A stretch of 64,000 nt of DNA from Verrucomicrobiales bacterium (GTDB lineage Bacteria; Verrucomicrobiota; Verrucomicrobiia; Verrucomicrobiales; DEV007), in NCBI GenBank assembly GCA_029213265.1, contig JARGNG010000004.1, positions 62,001 through 126,000 on the forward strand, in the 5' to 3' direction. The translations under genes and the position numbers were made by a program. The first letter of the stretch is position 1. Every line of letters starts with the position of its first letter. Under the pieces are notes generated by a model that was not told the origin of the DNA, searched no databases, and saw only the letters and a program-made list of their open reading frames with translations. Of the stretch, positions 25,278 to 35,048 are shown in pieces.

Positions 25278-26167
25278 TGGCGATTCTCCCTCCAACGCTG
25301 GATAGCGAATCAATCGCCGCTCAGGCGAGGTGCTATGCGGACCTCTTCACGCTCCCGCTGAAGGATCGAAACTGGAGGGGGAATCCAGGAGACTACGCGG
25401 GACTGGGCGTCGGAAGCTCCCTCGACTTTCAGGACCATCGAAACTACCTCCCGGGCGATGATCCACGCCACATCAACTGGCAGGCGTTCGCGCGAACCGG
25501 GGATTACTCTCTGAAACTCTACCGCGAAGAAGTGCGCCCCGTCGTGGAAATCATCTTCGACGTGTCCGGATCGATGTTTGCACTTCCTGACAAAGCGACA
25601 CGGGCGATTGAGCTGCTCTACTTTGCTTTCACCTCCGCCGCAAAAGCCGGAGCGTCGGCGCACGTTTACCTGGTGAAAGGAAACCATGGAAAACCGGTCG
25701 AAGCCCATTCTCTCCTCACCCATCACTGGCAGGAAATCGCCGAGTCGATGCCCGAAACATCGGCCGCCGAACCGCCGAACCTGACGGCACTTCCGTTCCG
25801 GGCGCGTTCGATGCGGCTCTTAATCAGCGACCTCCTCTTTACCTCCCCGCCCGAGGCAACCGTTCGCGCCCTGCAACGGAACAATGGAAGAGCACTGATC
25901 CTGTGCCCCTATGCCAAAGCCGAATCCGATCCGGGATGGGAAGGCAACTATGAGTTCGTCGATTCCGAAACCGCCACCCGCCATGATCGACGAGTCGACA
26001 CCTCGCTCCTGAGGAAGTATCTCGAAACCTATCGCCGCCACTTTGACCGATGGAAGGCCGCGACGATCCGGGCCCGGGCGCCGCTCGCCCGGATCAATGC
26101 CGCCGGATCCTTTGAGGACGCCATGAAACGGGAAGCCATCCCAACAGGAGCCATCCAACTTGCCTGA
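25277..26167 (+). CDS. DUF58 domain protein (VWA-like)
   Basis: This 296-residue protein belongs to the DUF58 family that accompanies MoxR ATPases. The hallmark is RNYLPGDDPRHINWQAFARTG (RxYxxGDxxRxIDW pattern), followed by a VWA-type metal site in FDVSGSMF. ATG 25277 is chosen because it overlaps the upstream stop; a longer frame from 25205 lies within the permease gene. By family knowledge it is a substrate or partner of MoxR. The BatA-like gene follows immediately. Confidence 0.88.
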   Translation: MAILPPTLDSESIAAQARCYADLFTLPLKDRNWRGNPGDYAGLGVGSSLDFQDHRNYLPGDDPRHINWQAFARTGDYSLKLYREEVRPVVEIIFDVSGSMFALPDKATRAIELLYFAFTSAAKAGASAHVYLVKGNHGKPVEAHSLLTHHWQEIAESMPETSAAEPPNLTALPFRARSMRLLISDLLFTSPPEATVRALQRNNGRALILCPYAKAESDPGWEGNYEFVDSETATRHDRRVDTSLLRKYLETYRRHFDRWKAATIRARAPLARINAAGSFEDAMKREAIPTGAIQLA

Positions 26168-26168
26168 C

Positions 26169-27971
26169 ATGCCTCTCGTCTTTGCCAATCCAATCGGCTT
26201 TTGGGCTTTGCTGGGAATTCCCGTAATCCTGCTGATCCACTTTCTGCAGAGACAGTCGCAAACACTTCCCTCCAGCACCTTGTTTCTACTCGATGCGATT
26301 GATCGCCAAAGCATCCGGGGAAGGAAAGTGGATCGGCTTCGCAATTCCATTCCCCTCTGGCTACAGCTTCTGGGCGTGCTTCTGCTCACGTGGTTGCTCG
26401 TCGAGCCTCGCTGGAACTCCGAGAATTCGGTCCAGCGAATCGTTCTTGTCCTCGACAGCTCCGCATCGATGGAGGCATTCCGGGAAGAGGCGATCGAGCA
26501 GATCGGAAGAGAAATCCCCCGCCTCACCCTCCATTCCACGGAAACCGCCTTTACCCTTCTCGAATCCCACATGCAGGGAAATAGACTCTATCGGGGCGTG
26601 AGTCTCACCGAGCTTCTCACCTCCTTCGAAACCTGGGAACCGTCCAACAGCGCCCACTCGCCCGAGGCAGCACTCCGTGTCGGGCGCAGTCTTGCCGGAA
26701 CGACCGGAACCGTGATCTTCGTCACCGATCATCTTGAGGATTCGCTCCCCTATGGCGCCACGCTTCTCAGCGTCGGGGAAGTCATTGAGAATGTTGGATT
26801 CGCCGGACTTTCGATTACCGAAGCAGCAGAGACCGGGGAAACGACCTGGCAGGTCACCGTCCGGAACTATTCGGAGACCCCCCAGAGCCGGGATTGGTTT
26901 CTCGCGGCGGGACAACAGCGAACCTCCGCTCGCACCCTCACTCTCGAACCGGGGGCAACGCGAACTCTTTCCGGCAAGCTCCCCGACGGGGCCGGCCGGG
27001 CCGAACTCGTCCTCGAGCCCGATCTGTTCACCAGGGACGACCGGCTTTACCTTATCGTTCCTGGGCCAAAACCCGTCACCGTTGCCCAGGCGGTGGAGGA
27101 GAACGCCCTCGAACTGGTCACCGGCATCCTCAACAGCCTCGAAAACGCGCCCCTCTTCGAGCGTCCTGACGAAGCCAGCGCGGCGGAACCTGACATTGTC
27201 TTCGCGACCTACAATCCCCTTGCGCCGAAACCACTCCCACGGGTTTCTATTGTTCTCCTCAATCAGAAAAACGTCCCCCAAACCTTCTTCCGCGGCCCAA
27301 TTGTTTCTTCCAACCATGAACTGATCGACCAGTTGAACTGGCAGGGACTGATCGCAAAAAACAGCCCTTCGATCCCACCGATGGAAAATGACACGCCTCT
27401 TCTCTGGCAGGGAGAGCGGCCTCTGATCCTGCTTCGTGAGCAGGGAGGGTTCCAGCAGCTGATTTTTAATTTCGATGTTATCCAGTCCAATGCCGCCCGC
27501 CTCCCTTCTTTCATTGTGTTGATCCATCGCTTCGTTGATCGGATCCGCTCCGGAAAGATCGCACCCCGTCGCGAAAATATGGAATTGAGACAATCCATCG
27601 AGCTCGCTTTCGAAACGACAGAGAACGCCGCACCGCTCCTTCTCCGAACGGATACGAAAGAACGATCCTTTCCCCTGAACCGGGCCGCCCTCCTGCAGGC
27701 ACCCGGCGATCCCGGATTTTTCTCGATCCGGCAGGGCGAGACGTCACTGCTATCCGCCTCTGCCAATTTTGCAGACACGCGGGAAGCCGATTTTTCAAAA
27801 GCGGCGTCCCGGTCTGATCTCTCCGCTCTTCCGACGGAAATTATTGAACACCAAACCGTGGCCGACCCGTGGTGGAAACTGTGGGCCATTCTTCTCCTTC
27901 TCGCTGCGATTCTTTCCTGGCATTTTCTCAAGCAGGCAGACCATACCGATCCTGTTCCGGAGATCAGTTGA
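26169..27971 (+). CDS. BatA-like VWA-domain membrane protein
   Basis: This 600-residue protein starts with the BatA N-terminal module (FANPIGFWALLGIPVILLIH, two helices around 10-30 and 60-80). A VWA domain with the metal site DSSASMEAF follows. A long extracytoplasmic region comes next, and a single helix closes the C-terminus (LWAILLLLAAILSW). ATG 26169 is preferred over TTG 26160, which lies inside the DUF58 stop. BatB and the TPR partners BatC-E of the classical Bat operon are absent. It closes the MoxR block. Confidence 0.85.
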   Translation: MPLVFANPIGFWALLGIPVILLIHFLQRQSQTLPSSTLFLLDAIDRQSIRGRKVDRLRNSIPLWLQLLGVLLLTWLLVEPRWNSENSVQRIVLVLDSSASMEAFREEAIEQIGREIPRLTLHSTETAFTLLESHMQGNRLYRGVSLTELLTSFETWEPSNSAHSPEAALRVGRSLAGTTGTVIFVTDHLEDSLPYGATLLSVGEVIENVGFAGLSITEAAETGETTWQVTVRNYSETPQSRDWFLAAGQQRTSARTLTLEPGATRTLSGKLPDGAGRAELVLEPDLFTRDDRLYLIVPGPKPVTVAQAVEENALELVTGILNSLENAPLFERPDEASAAEPDIVFATYNPLAPKPLPRVSIVLLNQKNVPQTFFRGPIVSSNHELIDQLNWQGLIAKNSPSIPPMENDTPLLWQGERPLILLREQGGFQQLIFNFDVIQSNAARLPSFIVLIHRFVDRIRSGKIAPRRENMELRQSIELAFETTENAAPLLLRTDTKERSFPLNRAALLQAPGDPGFFSIRQGETSLLSASANFADTREADFSKAASRSDLSALPTEIIEHQTVADPWWKLWAILLLLAAILSWHFLKQADHTDPVPEIS

Positions 27972-28016
27972 CTCCGCCCGTTTCGTTTCCCCTATTGACT
28001 CATCCATCCCCTGACT

Positions 28017-29279
28017 ATGTCGCTCTTCGAACTCATTGCCGTCCTTCTCGTAATCGCCGCGCTGCTCGGCTACCTGAACACCCGCTACCTGAAACTGCCC
28101 ACCACGATCGGCATCATGCTGATGAGCCTGCTGATGTCCCTGCTCCTGATCATCATCGGAATTTTCGTTCCCTCCATCGAGCAATTCGCAGAAAGTATCG
28201 TAAGCCAGATAGATTTTGAAGATGCTCTCCTCGACGTCCTGCTGAGCTATCTACTCTTTGCCGGGGCCCTCCACGTCGACCTTTCCGACCTTGCGAAGCA
28301 AAAGTGGGTCATTGCCCTGATGGCAACCGTCGGAGTAATGCTCTCCACTTTGCTTGTGGGAACCGCCGCGTATTTCCTTCTCCCGCTCTTCGGTTTCGAA
28401 ACCAAATACATGTATTGCCTTCTTTTCGGTGCCTTGATCTCCCCGACTGATCCGGTGGCCGTTCTCGGCATTCTTAAGAAAGCAGGTGTCGGAAAAAGCC
28501 TCGAAACCAAAATCACTGGGGAATCTCTTTTCAACGACGGTGTCGGCGTGGTGGTCTTCCTCGCTCTTCTTTCCATCGCCACCGGAAAACACGAACCTTC
28601 TGTGGGCTACATCGCAGAATTGTTCGCCATTGAAGTCCTCGGGGGAATCGCGTTCGGTGCCGCCATCGGCTTTGTCGCCTACTACCTTCTGCGTAAGATC
28701 GATAACTACCAGGTAGAGGTTCTCATTACCCTGGCCCTTGTAACGGGAGGCTACACTCTCGCTTCACACTGGCACCTTTCCGGACCTCTCGCCATGGTCG
28801 TGGCCGGCCTCATGATCGGAAATCACGGGCGACTCCTCGCCATGTCCGATACGACGCGACATCACCTCGATCTCTTCTGGGAACTGATCGATGAAATCCT
28901 CAATGCCTTGTTGTTCGCTCTCATTGGCCTCGAACTATTGATCGTCTCCAATCAATTTTCGCTGAAGACATTCGCACTCGGCCTCATCATGATCGTTGTC
29001 GCACTACTCTGTCGCGGCCTCGCTATTTCAGTAACCATCCTGATCCTGCGTCCATTTCGCAGGTTCAGCAACGGCGCCCTCAAAATGCTTACCTGGGGAG
29101 GGCTCCGTGGTGGTATCTCCGTGGCCCTTGCTCTCGCCCTGCCCGAAGAAGCCGGGCGGGCTCTCTTTCTCAAGCTAACCTATATGATCGTCATTTTCTC
29201 CATTGCCGTTCAGGGACTCACCGTCGGACGACTCTATCAATCGACCTTGCGGAAAGAAGGCGGAGACGCAGGAGGGTGA
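28017..29279 (+). CDS. CPA1-family Na+/H+ antiporter
   Basis: This 420-residue polytopic protein has about 12 helices. The ion-binding elements of the NhaP/NHE family are visible: SPTDPVAVLGIL and GESLFNDGVGVVVF, plus a late WGGLRGGISVALAL. It exchanges sodium or potassium for protons across the inner membrane for pH and salt homeostasis. The N-terminus has no signal and begins in the first helix. It converges with the MoaB/Mog gene with a 22-nt gap, and has no obvious partner genes. Confidence 0.92.
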   Translation: MSLFELIAVLLVIAALLGYLNTRYLKLPTTIGIMLMSLLMSLLLIIIGIFVPSIEQFAESIVSQIDFEDALLDVLLSYLLFAGALHVDLSDLAKQKWVIALMATVGVMLSTLLVGTAAYFLLPLFGFETKYMYCLLFGALISPTDPVAVLGILKKAGVGKSLETKITGESLFNDGVGVVVFLALLSIATGKHEPSVGYIAELFAIEVLGGIAFGAAIGFVAYYLLRKIDNYQVEVLITLALVTGGYTLASHWHLSGPLAMVVAGLMIGNHGRLLAMSDTTRHHLDLFWELIDEILNALLFALIGLELLIVSNQFSLKTFALGLIMIVVALLCRGLAISVTILILRPFRRFSNGALKMLTWGGLRGGISVALALALPEEAGRALFLKLTYMIVIFSIAVQGLTVGRLYQSTLRKEGGDAGG

Positions 29280-29301
29280 CCGAACGGAGGCGTCGTCCTG
29301 C

Positions 29302-29790
29302 TCAGCACGATGTAGGCTCGCCGATCGCAAGCTTCACGGAATGAGGAATCGCGCCGGCCACAAAGCTGAGGCATTCGAGGGCTCCACTGGGTTTTCCGGG
29401 AAGGGCGATCACGAGGGAGCGGTCGACCATTGCGGCAAGACTGCGCGACAGAATAGCGTTGGGAGTGATCTCCAGAGATCGCATTCGCATCGTTTCTCCG
29501 AAGCCGGGAATCTCGACTCTCATAATTCCCCGAATCGCTTCCGGGGTCACGTCGCGAAGGTCGACTCCCGTTCCGCCAGTGGTGAGAATCAGACCGCACC
29601 CCTGTGACGAGAAGGCGCGGATCGTTCGCTGGATTTGCTCGAGGTCGTCCGGTATGACGGCTTCCGCCTCGACTTTCCAACCATACTCCCCGCATGCCTC
29701 TCGGACGGCGGGGCCGCCATGGTCTTCATATTCCCCTGCGGACGCACGATCACTCACCGTGATGATCCCGACAACAATCCCGTGACTCAT
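29302..29790 (-). CDS. MoaB/Mog family molybdopterin-binding protein
   Basis: This 162-residue protein binds molybdopterin and, in the Mog branch, adenylylates it during molybdenum-cofactor synthesis. Seen: GIITVSDRAS at the N-terminus, LTTGGTGVDLRDVTPEA as the pterin-binding loop, and IALPGKPSGALECL near the end. The family cannot be split into MoaB or MogA by eye, so no symbol is given. No other cofactor genes lie nearby. Confidence 0.88.
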   Translation of the reverse strand: MSHGIVVGIITVSDRASAGEYEDHGGPAVREACGEYGWKVEAEAVIPDDLEQIQRTIRAFSSQGCGLILTTGGTGVDLRDVTPEAIRGIMRVEIPGFGETMRMRSLEITPNAILSRSLAAMVDRSLVIALPGKPSGALECLSFVAGAIPHSVKLAIGEPTSC

Positions 29791-29832
29791 ATTCTTTCGG
29801 ATTGTTCTTTCGGAGGGCGTCCAGCGGACACT

Positions 29833-30624
29833 CTATTGAGAAAACTGAACATTTCCGCCGCCGAAACTCGGGGTGGGAAAGGTGGGCGGCGTTGGCGGCG
29901 CTGCAGGAGGAGTTGGTGCCGTGATGGGAGGATAGGAGGTCGACGAGGGAGTTGGAGGCACCGGAACCGGTGGCACCGGTGCAGTGGGGGCACTCACGCT
30001 GGGATAGGAAGGCGAAGTTGATGGCGCAGGAGGAACCGGTGGAGCCGTTACGGAAGGGTAGGCTCCGGGAGCAGACGTCGAGGGAGCTGGCGCAGAAGGA
30101 GCAGTCGGGCTTGTGGAATACGGAGCAGATGACGAAGCCACGGAACCATACCGTCCCCCCGGGCTGCTGTATGCATTCCCGGTCGGAGCCGGCGGGGCCG
30201 AACTCATGGCAAGACTGGGCGGAGCAGAGGTGGGAACCTTGATGGTTTTCCCGGCAAAGATTTTCGTACTCGACATTCCATTCGCCGCCTGGATCCTGCT
30301 GATGCTGGTGTTGTATTTGGTGGCGATCACCGAAAGGCTTTCTCCGGATTGAATCTCGTGATCTACCAACTGCTCTCCTGTTCGGAGTTCGAAAGCAGGC
30401 CGGGAAGGAGCGGCCGGGGCCGGAGACGTAGCAGCGGTGGTCGGGGACATTGACCCCGTGTCCGAAGAGCCCGGATATTCCGAGGGCGAACCGGGATAGG
30501 CAGCAGGGGGAGGTGCCGCCTCCTGTACCGCCAACTCATCGTTCTTTTTGCTGATACAGCTCACAGAAACCATGCCGCTGAAGCACAAAACAGCGAGGCG
30601 TGAAAAGATTCGTCCATTTACCAT
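29833..30624 (-). CDS. LysM-domain lipoprotein with Pro/Ser-rich tail
   Basis: This 263-residue protein has a lipoprotein signal (hydrophobic stretch ending VSVSC, lipobox Cys at about residue 23), so it should be anchored in a membrane by a lipid. A single LysM domain at about residues 80-130 (IQSGESLSVIATKYN, IQAANGMSS, GKTIKVP) should bind peptidoglycan. The last 120 residues are low-complexity Pro/Ser/Ala/Thr, ending in a Gly/Phe segment. ATG 30639 is an alternative start. The gene is monocistronic, with an AT-rich inverted repeat just upstream. Confidence 0.85.
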   Translation of the reverse strand: MVNGRIFSRLAVLCFSGMVSVSCISKKNDELAVQEAAPPPAAYPGSPSEYPGSSDTGSMSPTTAATSPAPAAPSRPAFELRTGEQLVDHEIQSGESLSVIATKYNTSISRIQAANGMSSTKIFAGKTIKVPTSAPPSLAMSSAPPAPTGNAYSSPGGRYGSVASSSAPYSTSPTAPSAPAPSTSAPGAYPSVTAPPVPPAPSTSPSYPSVSAPTAPVPPVPVPPTPSSTSYPPITAPTPPAAPPTPPTFPTPSFGGGNVQFSQ

Positions 30625-30654
30625 GAAAACAAATACCATCGATATGAGTTTTGA

Positions 30655-30685
30655 TAAAGTTGATTTTTAAATTTTCTCAACTTTA
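30655..30685. repeat. AT-rich inverted repeat in the LysM gene leader
   Basis: TAAAGTTGA (30655-30663) and TCAACTTTA (30677-30685) form a 9-bp inverted repeat with a 13-nt spacer, 15 nt upstream of ATG 30639. The surrounding 30640-30735 region is strongly AT-rich and is the only candidate promoter for the LysM gene. Like the palindrome at 70-110, it precedes a cell-wall-related gene and shares the AAAGTT core. Confidence 0.45.
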
Positions 30686-30813
30686 ATTCTCAAATTTTAA
30701 TATTTTCGCTATTTTAAATAAAAGGAATTGGAAAATATACAAAATTCTTCGCCTGTTTACCCAGCATCGAGGCTTTGCGGGCACGACCAAACCGCCAATC
30801 AGGCCTCACTTCC

Positions 30814-32028
30814 CTACGCACCCACCAGCATGCGCTCTGGATTCTCAATGCAGTCTTTCACTCGCACCAGGAAGGAGACCGCTTCTTTGCCATCGACAAT
30901 TCGGTGGTCGTAGCTCAGGGCCAAATACATCATGGGCCGAATCACCACCTCCCCGTCAATCGCGACGGGACGTTGCTGAATGCTGTGCATACCCAGAATA
31001 CCGGACTGCGGTGGATTCAGAATCGGAGTGCTGAGGAGCGATCCGTAAATCCCCCCGTTGGTGATTGTAAAAACTCCGCCCTGCAGATCCGACAATCCAA
31101 TCGACCCTTCGCGGGCTTTGCCAGCGTAATCAATGATATCCTGTTCGATCTCGGCAAAGGACTTGTCATCGCAGTCCCGAACCACGGGAACGAAGAGGCC
31201 TTTCTCGGTACCGACGGCAACACCGACGTCATAAAAATGATTCTGAACCACTTCGTCTCCCTCCATCTGCGCGTTGATCGCCGGCACTGCCTGGAGGGCG
31301 TCGACCACAGCTTTGATAAAGAAGGACATGAACCCGAGTTTCACGCCATGGCGGGACACAAAGTCCTCCTGCACCCGCTTGCGCAGGGCCATGATGTTGG
31401 TCATGTCACACTCGTTGAAGGTGGACAGAATCGCGGCATTTTGCTGCGCGTTGACTAGATGAGTCGCGATTTTTCTACGCAGTGGCGAAAGTTTCGTTCT
31501 TGTCGTGCGTTTTTCCGGGGAAGGAGATGACGTTTCCTGCACCGAATCCGGCTTCGCTACATTCGTGGAAACACTCTCCGAAGCACCGACAACATCGGAC
31601 TTCGTGATCTTTCCACCCGTCCCCGTTCCTGAGATGGAGGCGAGATCGATCCCCTCGTCCTCGGCAATCTTGCGAGCCACGGGTGTGACCTTGATATCCG
31701 GTTTTTCCTCCGACTCGGCCGACGGTGAATCGGTTTCCTCCTGCGGAGCCGCCTCTACCGGCTCACTTTCTTCGCCGGAATCGGCCGGAGCATCCCCTTC
31801 TTCGATTGCAGCCACGGCGGCTCCGATATCCAGTTCATCCCCTTCACTGGCGAGGTGCTTGAGAATTCCGGCCTTGTCGGTTTCCAACTCCGTCGAGATT
31901 TTGTCTGTCTCAATGGTGAGGATGACTTCCCCTTCTTTGACATACGCGCCGTCAGCTTTGTGCCAGGTTCCCAGTGTTGCCGAAGTGATAGATTCTCCTA
32001 CCGAAGGAATTTTGATCTCGTGAGCCAT
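30814..32028 (-). CDS. sucB: Dihydrolipoyl succinyltransferase (E2 of 2-oxoglutarate dehydrogenase)
   Basis: This 404-residue E2 transfers the succinyl group from lipoamide to CoA in the TCA cycle. Seen: a lipoyl domain (IPSVGESI, lipoylated Lys in ETDKIS at about residue 43), an acidic Ser/Pro linker, a peripheral subunit-binding domain ([15 protein letters not shown]), and the catalytic domain with the active site [13 protein letters not shown]. It follows sucA by 39 nt. The E3 gene is not in the window. Confidence 0.93.
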   Translation of the reverse strand: MAHEIKIPSVGESITSATLGTWHKADGAYVKEGEVILTIETDKISTELETDKAGILKHLASEGDELDIGAAVAAIEEGDAPADSGEESEPVEAAPQEETDSPSAESEEKPDIKVTPVARKIAEDEGIDLASISGTGTGGKITKSDVVGASESVSTNVAKPDSVQETSSPSPEKRTTRTKLSPLRRKIATHLVNAQQNAAILSTFNECDMTNIMALRKRVQEDFVSRHGVKLGFMSFFIKAVVDALQAVPAINAQMEGDEVVQNHFYDVGVAVGTEKGLFVPVVRDCDDKSFAEIEQDIIDYAGKAREGSIGLSDLQGGVFTITNGGIYGSLLSTPILNPPQSGILGMHSIQQRPVAIDGEVVIRPMMYLALSYDHRIVDGKEAVSFLVRVKDCIENPERMLVGA

Positions 32029-32067
32029 GATTGTAAAAGCACCGGAAGCCCCGGCGGGATTGAAATT

Positions 32068-34845
32068 CTATTTGTGAAATGCCTCTTCGATCAAACGGCG
32101 TTGTTCCATTTTGTGAATTGTCTTCGATCCGGTCGACGGGCTTGCCGCCGAGTCGCGGCCGGCATATCGCACGTGATGGTCCGTCATTTTCTGCAAGCGG
32201 GGACCGACAAACGTCCAGGCGCCCATATTGAGCGGCTCTTCCTGACACCACACCCACTTGGTGGCGTTGACGTAGCGGGAGGCGACGTTTTGAAGATGGC
32301 TTCCGAAGAAAGGATAGATTTGCTCGAGACGAATAATCGCCACGTTGTTGATCTCGTTTCGCCGACGAAACTCAATCAGGTCATAGTAAACCTTTCCTGA
32401 GCAGAAGATGAGCCGGCTCACCTTGTCCGGGTCTTCTCGATCGTCGTCGATGACTTCGTGGAATTGCGAATCTTCTCCAAAGTCTTCGACTTTCGAAACG
32501 CACTCGGGATGCGTAAGAAGACTCTTTGGAGTCATGATGATCAGTGGCTTGCGAAATTCGCGAACCATCTGCCTCCGCAAGGCATGAAAATACTGCGCCG
32601 GTGTCGTTAGATTGCAAACCTGCATGTTCTGCTCCGCGCAAAGCTGCAGGAATCGCTCCATCCTCGCGCTGCTGTGTTCCGGCCCCTGCCCCTCGTAGCC
32701 ATGCGGCAAAAGCATGACGAGGTGGCTCGGCCGCTGCCACTTCGACTCTGAGGAGGAAATAAACTGATCAATGATCACCTGGGCTCCATTCGAAAAATCA
32801 CCAAACTGCGCCTCCCAGAGAACGAGCGCGTCGGTGGACACGAGAGAATATCCATACTCAAACCCGAGAACAGCGAACTCGGACAGATGACTGTTGTAGA
32901 CCCAGAGTTTTTGCTTCTGATTCGGCTCGATATTATTGAGCGGGGTGTAGCGCTCCCGCGTCTCGGAGTCATAGAGAACGGCGTGACGCTGGCTGAAGGT
33001 TCCCCTCCGGCAATCCTGCCCGGAAAGACGAACCGCAATGTCATCCATAAGCAGGGAACCGAATGCCAATGCTTCGCCAAAAGCCCAGTTAATCCCCTCC
33101 CCCTTTTCGATTGCCTTTCGACGGGGTCCCAGGAAACGCTTGGCCAGTTTCTGGTTCACTTTGACTCCCTCGGGAATCTCCGTGATACGCATTCCGATCT
33201 CCTTAACGTCCTCCAGCGGAATCCCTGTGACGACCACATCATGAGAAAACTCGGGCTGCGGCTCGATCACCGCTTCCGCCATCGAATGCCCTTCCCCCTT
33301 TTCGGTGGCCGCTTCCAGTTCAGCATGCTCACCATCGAGCTTGGCCTGGTAGGCGTTTTCGATTTCGTTGGCGTCCTCCCGGCTGAGAGCACCACTCTCG
33401 ATCAGTTCCCGACGGAACACGGTCAAAGGGGTATCCTGCCTCTGAATCTCCTGGTAGGTCTTCGGCAGAGTAAAGGCCGGCTCGTCCCCCTCATTGTGGC
33501 CATGGCGACGATAACAAACGATATCGACGACGACGTCCCGTCCGAACTTCTGGCGAAACTCCAGCGCCAATTCGGTGACAAAGAGAACATCCATGGGAGC
33601 ATCCCCGTTCACATGAAACACGGGAGCCTCAATCATCTTCGCGACATCAGTACAGTAGACAGAAGATCGTGCGTCCTTCGGGGTCGTGGTAAATCCTATC
33701 TGATTGTTGACAACCAGATGAATCGTTCCCCCGGTGCGGTATCCGAGGAGCTGGGAAAGGTTTAGCGTTTCCGCGACACTCCCCTGCCCTGCAAAAGCGG
33801 CATCCCCGTGGAGCAGAACCGGAAGAACTTCGCTTCGTTCGACAAACGAGTCGCGCAAACCCGGATCGCGCAACCGCTGTCGGGCTCGCGCCTTGCCCTC
33901 GATCACTCCGTTGACAGCTTCGAGGTGGCTCGGGTTAGCCCCGAGATGGAGATGAACATTGTGTCCATTGAGATCGAGCTCCGCGTCATATCCGAGGTGG
34001 TATTTCACATCCCCGTCTCCCGCTACGAGATTGGGAACATAGTTTTCCGCAAACTCATAGAGAATCACGGTAAGTGGTTTGCGGAGAAGATTGGCGAGAA
34101 CATTGAGTCGTCCCCGGTGCGCCATGCCCATGACCATTTCATGAATACCGTAGCCGGGAAACATTTCCACCATCCCGTTCAAAGCGACCATCAATGAATC
34201 GCCACCTTCCAGAGAAAATCGCTTCTGGCCGACGTACTTCCGGTGAAGGAAACGCTCGAACAACTCGGCCTCCGCCAGCCAGCGAAGAGCCTCCTTCTTC
34301 TTTTCGAGAGGAGGTTCCGGTGCCAGAATCCGGGCCTCGATCCGCTCCTGAATCCAGTCACGCACGTCCGGCGTCTGGATGTGCATAAATTCAAAACCGA
34401 TTTTGTCACAATAGGTTTTCTCCAGCAGCTGGATCATTTCCCCCAGCTTCATCCGTTCCCCGTTGCGATAAAATTGAGTCGACACTTCTTCGTCGAGATG
34501 TTCCGGAAGAAAACCCAACTCATCCAGTCCGAGCAGTGGCTGCTCCGGTGCAACCTGCTCAAGCGGGTCGAGCCAGGCCGCGGTGTGCCCGAGAGCGCGA
34601 TACTGGTGAACCATCGACACGATTCTTGCCCGCGTCGTCATGTCGAGCCCCCCGACAATCTCAGCGCCTGGATTGGTGGCAAAAGCACCTTTTCCGCCAG
34701 GCTGTTCCGGCTGAGTCATGCCGAGTTCAAAGCCCTCAAAAAAGTTGGACCAGGATTCTTCGACCGATTCCGGATTCTTCTTCCACTCTGCGTATTTACT
34801 GTCGATGAGCTCGACGTTGGCCCGAACAGAAAGTGAGTGGCTCAT
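32068..34845 (-). CDS. sucA: 2-Oxoglutarate dehydrogenase E1 component
   Basis: This 925-residue thiamine-diphosphate enzyme decarboxylates 2-oxoglutarate in the TCA cycle. The N-terminal E2-binding segment (NVELIDSKYAEWKKNP) is followed by the conserved GMAHRGRLNVLAN. The diphosphate-binding stretch is HGDAAFAGQGSVAETLNLS, and VNNQIGFTT and CYRRHGHNEGDEP follow. The C-terminal transketolase domain has FEYGYSL and LLPHGYEGQGPEHSSAR. Length is normal. It is the first gene of the sucA-sucB operon. The 203-bp region upstream has no other recognisable gene. Confidence 0.95.
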   Translation of the reverse strand: MSHSLSVRANVELIDSKYAEWKKNPESVEESWSNFFEGFELGMTQPEQPGGKGAFATNPGAEIVGGLDMTTRARIVSMVHQYRALGHTAAWLDPLEQVAPEQPLLGLDELGFLPEHLDEEVSTQFYRNGERMKLGEMIQLLEKTYCDKIGFEFMHIQTPDVRDWIQERIEARILAPEPPLEKKKEALRWLAEAELFERFLHRKYVGQKRFSLEGGDSLMVALNGMVEMFPGYGIHEMVMGMAHRGRLNVLANLLRKPLTVILYEFAENYVPNLVAGDGDVKYHLGYDAELDLNGHNVHLHLGANPSHLEAVNGVIEGKARARQRLRDPGLRDSFVERSEVLPVLLHGDAAFAGQGSVAETLNLSQLLGYRTGGTIHLVVNNQIGFTTTPKDARSSVYCTDVAKMIEAPVFHVNGDAPMDVLFVTELALEFRQKFGRDVVVDIVCYRRHGHNEGDEPAFTLPKTYQEIQRQDTPLTVFRRELIESGALSREDANEIENAYQAKLDGEHAELEAATEKGEGHSMAEAVIEPQPEFSHDVVVTGIPLEDVKEIGMRITEIPEGVKVNQKLAKRFLGPRRKAIEKGEGINWAFGEALAFGSLLMDDIAVRLSGQDCRRGTFSQRHAVLYDSETRERYTPLNNIEPNQKQKLWVYNSHLSEFAVLGFEYGYSLVSTDALVLWEAQFGDFSNGAQVIIDQFISSSESKWQRPSHLVMLLPHGYEGQGPEHSSARMERFLQLCAEQNMQVCNLTTPAQYFHALRRQMVREFRKPLIIMTPKSLLTHPECVSKVEDFGEDSQFHEVIDDDREDPDKVSRLIFCSGKVYYDLIEFRRRNEINNVAIIRLEQIYPFFGSHLQNVASRYVNATKWVWCQEEPLNMGAWTFVGPRLQKMTDHHVRYAGRDSAASPSTGSKTIHKMEQRRLIEEAFHK

Positions 34846-35048
34846 GGGAGGGGTTTACAGTTTAAAAAATGTGGGTGTTAGTCTCGCTTGAATCCATGGC
34901 ACTGGCTAGAGGAATTTCCCGAAAACAAGCACCATACAAACGATAACCCTCGGCTTACGCAGAAACCTTGCCAAAGTTTCTCATGAGTTCGAATTCCGGG
35001 CGGACAACCGGAATGCGCACTCCCGTGGTGCCCAGTTGATTGCCGAGA

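Noticed and set aside
26361-27593. Minus-strand reading frame of 410 codons
   Set aside because: It is antisense to the BatA-like gene and shows no recognisable motif.
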